Assembly (NCBI RefSeq): GCF_030272615.1
Contig: NC_081413.1
Span: 163,897,080 to 163,961,079, forward strand
Direction of reading: 5' to 3'
Source: Cryptomeria japonica
Lineage: Eukaryota; Streptophyta; Pinopsida; Cupressales; Cupressaceae
Length of the DNA stretch: 64,000 nucleotides
Every line of letters starts with the position of its first letter. Within the stretch, counting starts at the first letter, position 1. Position numbers and translations under genes: made by a program. This document shows, one piece after another, positions 58,990 through 64,000 of this stretch. The notes under the pieces were generated by a model. That model did not search any database, was not told the DNA's origin, and saw only the letters and a program-made list of their open reading frames with translations.

Positions 58990-61900
58990 TCAAGACTGGG
59001 TGCTTATCTCATGCTCCATTTTTGTTGTCTGGAAGTGAAATTGGTGAACAATCTTCCCATAGGTTGTAAAGGAGTCATAAGGCATCTTGAATGTACTCAT
59101 GTAGGACTGCAAGTCAGATTGAAGATTTTGCTTCTGTGCAAGCACATTGTCGTAGAACATATGGGGTTGGCAAATCTTCTTGAGTCGAAGATTCCCCTCA
59201 TCAAGAGTGTCCCTTATATCCTTTTGTGATTTTTGGAGTTCAGTCCGAAGCTCATTTAACTTCTTCACCAGAGAAATATTTAGAGCCTTTTGATGCTCTT
59301 TCTTGACATTTGCCTCTGCTACCTCTTCTAGGCTCTGCACCTGAACATCCACTACTGTGCATAGGAGTTTTAATCTAGCCAGTGATGATTCTATATTTGG
59401 AAGGTTTGTATCGGGTATCAAACCAGTAAGAGTGTCCACCGCCGCTTGGATCACATCTTGCTCCTTTTTTCTCCATATGACTTCAAGGTGTTCTTGAGCA
59501 ACCTTGATGCTTTGCATCAACTCCATCTCACTTGCAGACTAGAGGTCGATAGGACTGGTGAGGTCAGCCGGTTTGGCTTGACTATTGGTTGCCTTCAGAG
59601 TCTCCATCTATGTGCTCTTTACCACTTCACCTTCCTTGTCCTCTTCAACTTTCTTCTTTTTCGCTTCTCTCCTTTTCTCCTTTTCCTTATCCTCTTCTGC
59701 CTTTTTCTTCTCTGCTTCTCTCCTCTTCTCTTCTTCTTTTTCCTCCTCTACCTTTTTCTTTTTCTCTACTTCCTTCCTCTTCTCCTCTTTCTTGTCTTCC
59801 TCTACCTTCTTCCTCTTTGCTTCCTTCCACTTCTCTTCTTCCTTGTCTTCCTCTTCTTGTTTCTTTTTCTTTTCATCATCTTCTTTTCTTTTCTCCTCTT
59901 TCTCTTTTCTCTTTTCCTCCTCTTTCCTCTTCTCCTCATCTTCATCCTTTTTCTTCTTCTCCTCTTCATCCTTCTTCTTCTTCTCCTCTTTTGCTTTCTT
60001 CTTCTCCGCTTCATCCTTTGCTTCCTCCTTTTTATCCTCAGATTCTTTTTGCTTGTCTACCTATTCTGTCTACTTCTCCTGTCCTGTTACTTCCGATGGT
60101 GTACCCTGAGCAATATCCTCTCCATCCAAAGCATTGACATCAATAGTGTCGATCGGTTCAACAACTGGATTTCCTTCATCATCAAACACTTCATCTAGTT
60201 TAGTTATTGTCAGTTCTTGCTCAGCCATCCTATTGGCTTCAGCCACTCAATGCATCTTCAGAGCTTCTAGAGTAAGGGTGTGTGTATTCTTGAGAACTTC
60301 TTTACCCTTCCCTTCCAGTAATAGTAGTCTTCTTCTTCTCATGAATAAGAGGCCTATGTATTTGTTCATTACTTCGAACAGTTCTGAATTTGATACATCA
60401 GGAAAATGTTTAGCAAAAACTTTCTCTCTCATTTCCTATTCCTGCTCTATGGAAATGTGCTATTTATTTTCAAATGATTTATACAAAGAATTCAATGTCT
60501 CATATCTAATTTCTGAAGGCGGCCGGTGATTAACACATAAATACTGAATAATATCTTTTTCAACCGCTTCCTTTTCATCATCATTAAAGTCATCAAAACA
60601 ATCAATCAAATCATTTAGCACTTTCTCCTAATGTTTTTTATAGTTCTTTGATAATGTGTCAAAGGTTTGTAGGAGGAGATGTCAATATTTACTGGTGCCG
60701 ATGATGTTGGTTCATTCTTTGTCTTTTTCTTTGCTTGTCATGTCTTCTTAAGTTTTTCCTCAAACACAGTTTCTTCTGAGTCTGGTGAGGAATTCCTTGT
60801 CTTCCTCTTTCTCTCAAACACTTTAGCAGGTGCTGCTTCTGGTTTCTTTTTAGCTGGTGACTGCTTGGTCACTATAGGACTGGCTGTAGTAGCCGGTGCC
60901 GATGCTAAAGGCACTACCTTTGCCTTCTTCATTGAAGGTTCTTTTCCTTTCTTTGTTGAGGGTTCCTCAACCGATGTTATCCTTTCTGGGTATGTGCTAG
61001 TTCTCTTTGCCTTTGGATCAAGCGGTGAGGCAATAAGGGTAGAGGCATATCCTTCCATATCATTCATTACCTCATAGCCCATAGGCTCCACTTCCTCTTG
61101 TCTGGGCACAACAACCTCCATTATGCATTGATCCACTTTAATGGTGAAACAAATATCATCTTCATATTTCTTGACAATATCACCTGATATTCTCACCCTC
61201 TGACTCATTTTGCATCTGAACTCATCAAAGTACTTGTTCAGAACTTTAGAGTAACCAGTTCCAACTGCTTGAATGCTTTCCTTGATTTGCTTGGTTACCG
61301 GTTCGTCAGCAGACCACTAGACATCACCTACTCTTGGAAAGTAGCCTTGGAAGTAAAAGAACAACACAACCAGTAGTTGTCCAAACTTGAACCTCAATGC
61401 ATTATCCTATTTGATCGATTTAAGATTCAACAGGAGTTGCCTTTGCATATTGGTGCATAGGTCAAATGATGCATCCTCCTTGATCATCCGGTAAGTGGCA
61501 TTTACCACTGCAGTAGATACAAAGTTTAGTTTGCTGGTAGAGAATGCCTAGTAGCCTATCACCATGTAGGCATACTTGGCTAGATCATCCTTGATTGAAT
61601 TGATGGTCATACCTCGTAAATCACTCACTGAACCAATGAGTTTGGACATTTTAGTCTTGCTTACTGTCCTTAGGGCTGACACTTCCCCTGTATTGCAGAA
61701 ACTGGTGACGGCATGAATTGCTTGCAGTGTAATATCATGCGTTCTTTCCAAGTACATCTTGTCACCATGAACTCTACTCATAATGGTCCTAATGTGATCA
61801 TCTATGAAATCCTCCAGGAAATAAACAACACTATGGAGCTTTTTTTTCTCCAAAATACTATACTCCGGTTTGATCTTTTTATCTTGTCCACAAAATAAAC

Positions 61901-62084
61901 CTAGCTGGGAATGAATTGCTAGAGACCCTAGGTCTTGAATTTTACAATCTATGTAATCTGAGATTCCCTCTTCTACTATCACACTAGCTGGAACTTGTGA
62001 TAGGGCATTATATCTAGACTTGCATTCAATAAAGCTTTTTGAATCTATAGATATACTAGAGCTAGTATGGGATGCAGAAGCCAT
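58990..62084 (-). pseudogene. ORF X of element C
   Basis: Starts MASASHTSSSISIDSKS (62084). N-terminal half: YIDCKIQDLGSLAIHS, TIMSRVHGDKMYLERTHDIT, MVIGY, then FKFGQLLVVLFFYF (about 61385). Block: ISGDIVKKYEDDICFTIKVD, MEVVVP, MGYEV (61190-61070). Basic words KKAKVV and KVFERKRKTR (60940-60810) come next. A region of about 450 bases (60046-59600) is almost only Lys, Glu, Arg and Asp, with repeats such as KEEEKRKEAEKKK; this is probably a single long charged helix. The helical C-terminal part (59526-58990) has VVDVQVQSLEEVAEANVKKE. Stops lie at about 61550, 61430, 61317 and 60735, and there is a shift near 60435. About 1000 codons; family unknown. Confidence 0.7.
59600..60046 (-). repeat. Lys/Glu-rich repeat inside ORF X of C
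   Basis: On the plus strand a ctt/ttc/cct-rich tract, on the minus strand imperfect repeats of roughly 33-51 bases encoding (K/E/R)n words such as AEKKKVEEDKEEEKR. It is absent in G and not seen in H, so it expanded in this copy or subfamily. Confidence 0.75.
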
Positions 62085-62468
62085 GATAGAAACTGAAAAC
62101 TCAAAAAATACCTTTCAAAAATTATGAATTTAGGGCTTTCAGATTCTTCTCCACCTCACACTCTGTCGGTTGTAGAAACACCGCTTTGCATTCTTCGCTT
62201 GACCATTTGCAATTTGAATTTGAATCTCCTTCCAGGTTCCTTAAATTTCTCAGAATCGCAGCACAAATCACTTTGTCATTGCTCTGCACTTGAAAACCTT
62301 CTTCGCTTCGAAAACCCTAATTTTCCTTTTACCATTTCCAGTCTTCTGCCAAATGATAGGTATTGCATACCGGTTAAGGTCTTTTACCGGTGTAAACTAG
62401 GGGTTCAAAAAATTTTGCCATTTGCTCCCCCTAAGCTTTTCTGAAGCTTAGTTTGCCAGTTCTGTGAT
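62085..62468. other. Gap between gag and ORF X of C
   Basis: About 380 bases without supported coding. Contains a further ttgctccccctaagc tract (62422) and the leader of ORF X. The frame on the plus strand at 62124-62444 has no counterpart in G and is not treated as a gene. Confidence 0.5.
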
Positions 62469-63725
62469 TTACACACTAGGTGCAGAAATCGGTTCCTCTT
62501 GTAACACCTCTAGTTTCTTCTTCCAGGTCTTGTTCATATCCACTTGAATGGTTTCAACATCAATCTTTCCTTCTAGAGTGATCAATATATCATCAGATAT
62601 GTTCTTTCTTGACCTACAGAATCTGGCAATGTGACCCGGTTTGTTGCAGTGATAGCAGACCAATCCAGGTGCTCTCCAAGGTCCATTGTTCATATTTCCA
62701 TTCTTCCTTCTGCATGTTGTAGTAGTGTGACCATGACCATGACAAATCCAACAGTTTTCTCTCCATCCGGTTGCCGCTTGATAGCCACCACTTCTTGGCT
62801 AATGATTGAAGGTAGTAAACCGGTTGTGATTTCGGTTCACAAAAGGTTCAGGACCAACTCCTTGGGTCCTCTGAGGATATCTTCCAATGTTATTCATAAC
62901 AGACTTGCATTCAGATGCTCTATGCCCAAACTTTTTGCATGCATAATAGTTACCATTGAATTTATAGGATTTAGGCTTATCATTTAGAAAATAGGGAAAA
63001 TTGTTGTAAGCCTTACTCCTACACACATTGGCAGTATGTCCTTCTTTAAGACAGTTAAAGAAAATAGGTTTAAACTTTTGCTTACCTTTATCCTTTGATG
63101 CCGGTTGATTCTTTGATGTTCCAGTATTTGTACCAGAGGTCTCACCTTCCTCATGACCAGAATAACCATGTCCATTAGTATTCTTAACTGGTTTGGTAGA
63201 TTCAAGCTTTTGCTCTAGCTTGATAGTACTCTTGTTGAACTTAGCAAGTATTTCCTTTGACTCAGAGAGTTCTTTGGAAATAGCAGCATTTGTTTCCATC
63301 AGGTTTTCATTCTCAGAGATGGCAATGTTTAGTTCTCCTTGCATGTCTTCCTTTTCCACTTTGCTCACATGGAGTTGAGCAGTTAGGGCACTGATCTCTT
63401 GCTTTAGCTTGGAGATTTCATGATCCTTGTCTTTGACTAGATCTTCAGCTTTCCTCCGATTCTCAAGCTCTTGGCACATTTGAATAGTCAGTCCTTCCAA
63501 TTCTTTTCTTAGGTTGGAACTGGATTCATTCAACTTTTCTACTTCTTGAATTAGGGCTTCCATGTTCGCTTCATCAGAGGAACTATTTTTAGATAGCTGC
63601 ATCAACCTTTTTGCATGTTCTCTCCTTTTTGCTTGAGATGCCTTGTATTTGACCATAAGATCATCATAGCCTTTCTTAGACTGAGTGAGCTGATGAGTAA
63701 GTTCCCTCAATGTATATTCCACCAT
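62469..63725 (-). pseudogene. Gag-like ORF of element C: coiled coil plus four zinc knuckles
   Basis: Likely start ATG 63725 (MVEYTLRELTHQLTQSKKG). A long coiled coil (63700-63210) has ELENRRKAEDLVKDKDHEIS and LKQEISALTAQLHVSKVEKE. After a Ser/Thr/Gly-rich hinge come four knuckles: FNCLKEGHTANVC (about 63050; first Cys lost), YACKKFGHRASEC (about 62930), CHGHGHTTTTC (about 62745) and CYHCNKPGHIARFC (about 62655). The tail ends near 62469 (LQEEPISAPSV). The frame is nearly open to 62799, with one stop just before the third knuckle. Same layout as G. Confidence 0.8.
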
Positions 63726-63761
63726 ATCTCTTTCCAAGTGGTTAAAATTATAGAAAGGTAG

Positions 63762-63775
63762 GCTCTGATACCAAT
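63762..63775 (-). promoter_or_regulatory. Primer binding site of element C
   Basis: Minus strand attggtatcagagc, complementary to initiator tRNA-Met and identical to the PBS of copia A and B. Confidence 0.9.
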
Positions 63776-64000
63776 TGATGAATACTAAGAGGGGGGATGA
63801 ATTAGTATGCCAAAAATCTTTGCACTTAAACATTTTGCAAGACTAACAGTAAACTGGTAACACAATTTAGCAAACAAACCGGTTAGCACACATGCAAACC
63901 AAAAAGAAAATAATGCATTCACCCATAGAAGCACAAACACCATAACACAAGATATTTTGACATGGAAACCCAAATGGGAAAAACTACGGTGAGATGGAAC
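63776..64000 (-). repeat. 5' LTR of element C, partial
   Basis: Repeats 57325-57550 with few differences and is cut by the window end. Starts tgatgaatactaagaggggg after the PBS. Confidence 0.9.

Larger units (their letters stand above)
57325..64000 (-). mobile_element. Element C: second gag + ORF X LTR element (runs off the window)
   Basis: 3' LTR 57325-58453, PPT at 58454, ORF X (62084-58990), gag (63725-62469), PBS (63775-63762) and 5' LTR from 63776, cut by the window end. The gene order and motifs equal element G, and no pol is present. The left target-site copy would be acaag (57320-57324). It has larger LTRs than G (1129 bases), so it is a sister subfamily. Confidence 0.85.

Noticed and set aside
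59446-60198. Long plus-strand frame very rich in Phe, Leu and Ser
   Set aside because: It is the complement of the Lys/Glu-rich repeat of ORF X in C. The hydrophobic appearance comes from ctt/ttc codons, not from a membrane protein.

Overview
The window is nuclear DNA of a seed plant with a large, repeat-filled genome. I found no host gene, rRNA or tRNA gene. Everything recognisable is LTR-retrotransposon sequence: Ty3/gypsy elements with the two RNase H domains typical of the plant Tat/Ogre lineage, Ty1/copia elements primed by initiator tRNA-Met, and a family of LTR elements that carry gag plus a second ORF I do not recognise (called ORF X here) but no pol. The text is AT-rich and most coding frames are broken by stops and frameshifts. 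A gymnosperm such as a conifer would fit, but the sequence alone does not prove it.

Left part (1-24350). A plus-strand gypsy RT/RNase H fragment (1-994) is followed by a minus-strand Tat-like composite, element E. It has a 5' LTR at 23210-24350, a PBS, a 2.2-kb leader, gag, protease, RT and two RNase H domains down to 14581. A rearranged middle follows. A roughly 4-kb inverted repeat (4310-8257 against 10435-14573) carries integrase, a spacer and a Plant Mobile Domain (PMD) ORF that runs antisense to pol. A second RNase H block lies at 8309-9545, and a piece of an unrelated gypsy integrase at 9546-10434. A PPT and a 3' LTR (995-2176) close it. E is at least two relatives of one family joined by inversion or recombination; its outer LTRs have no matching target duplication.

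Right part (24351-64000). A plus-strand ORF X element (H) is the base layer, and its ORF X is cut into four pieces by insertions. These are copia A (25134-37739, TSD cccac/cccat), copia B (38306-44888, TSD gatat) and a non-coding gypsy-like element F (45342 to about 52857, TSD about accatat). A plus-strand Tat-like gypsy D (from 53927) interrupts H's 3' LTR. Two younger ORF X elements are nested one level deeper: G (29467-35365, TSD tattg) lies in the gag-protease of A, and C (57325 to beyond the window) lies in the gag of D. Nesting is therefore three deep, and the order of events can be read from the duplications.

How they may work together. A and B encode, in damaged form, a full copia gag, protease, integrase, RT and RNase H. 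G, C and H lack all enzymes, but G and C share the initiator-Met PBS with A and B, and all five share a very similar PPT/3' LTR junction. The simplest inference is that ORF X elements move by using copia enzymes, while supplying their own multi-knuckle, coiled-coil Gag and the conserved ORF X protein. That family, and the antisense PMD ORF with its repeat-bearing leader in E, are the most interesting contents of the window.
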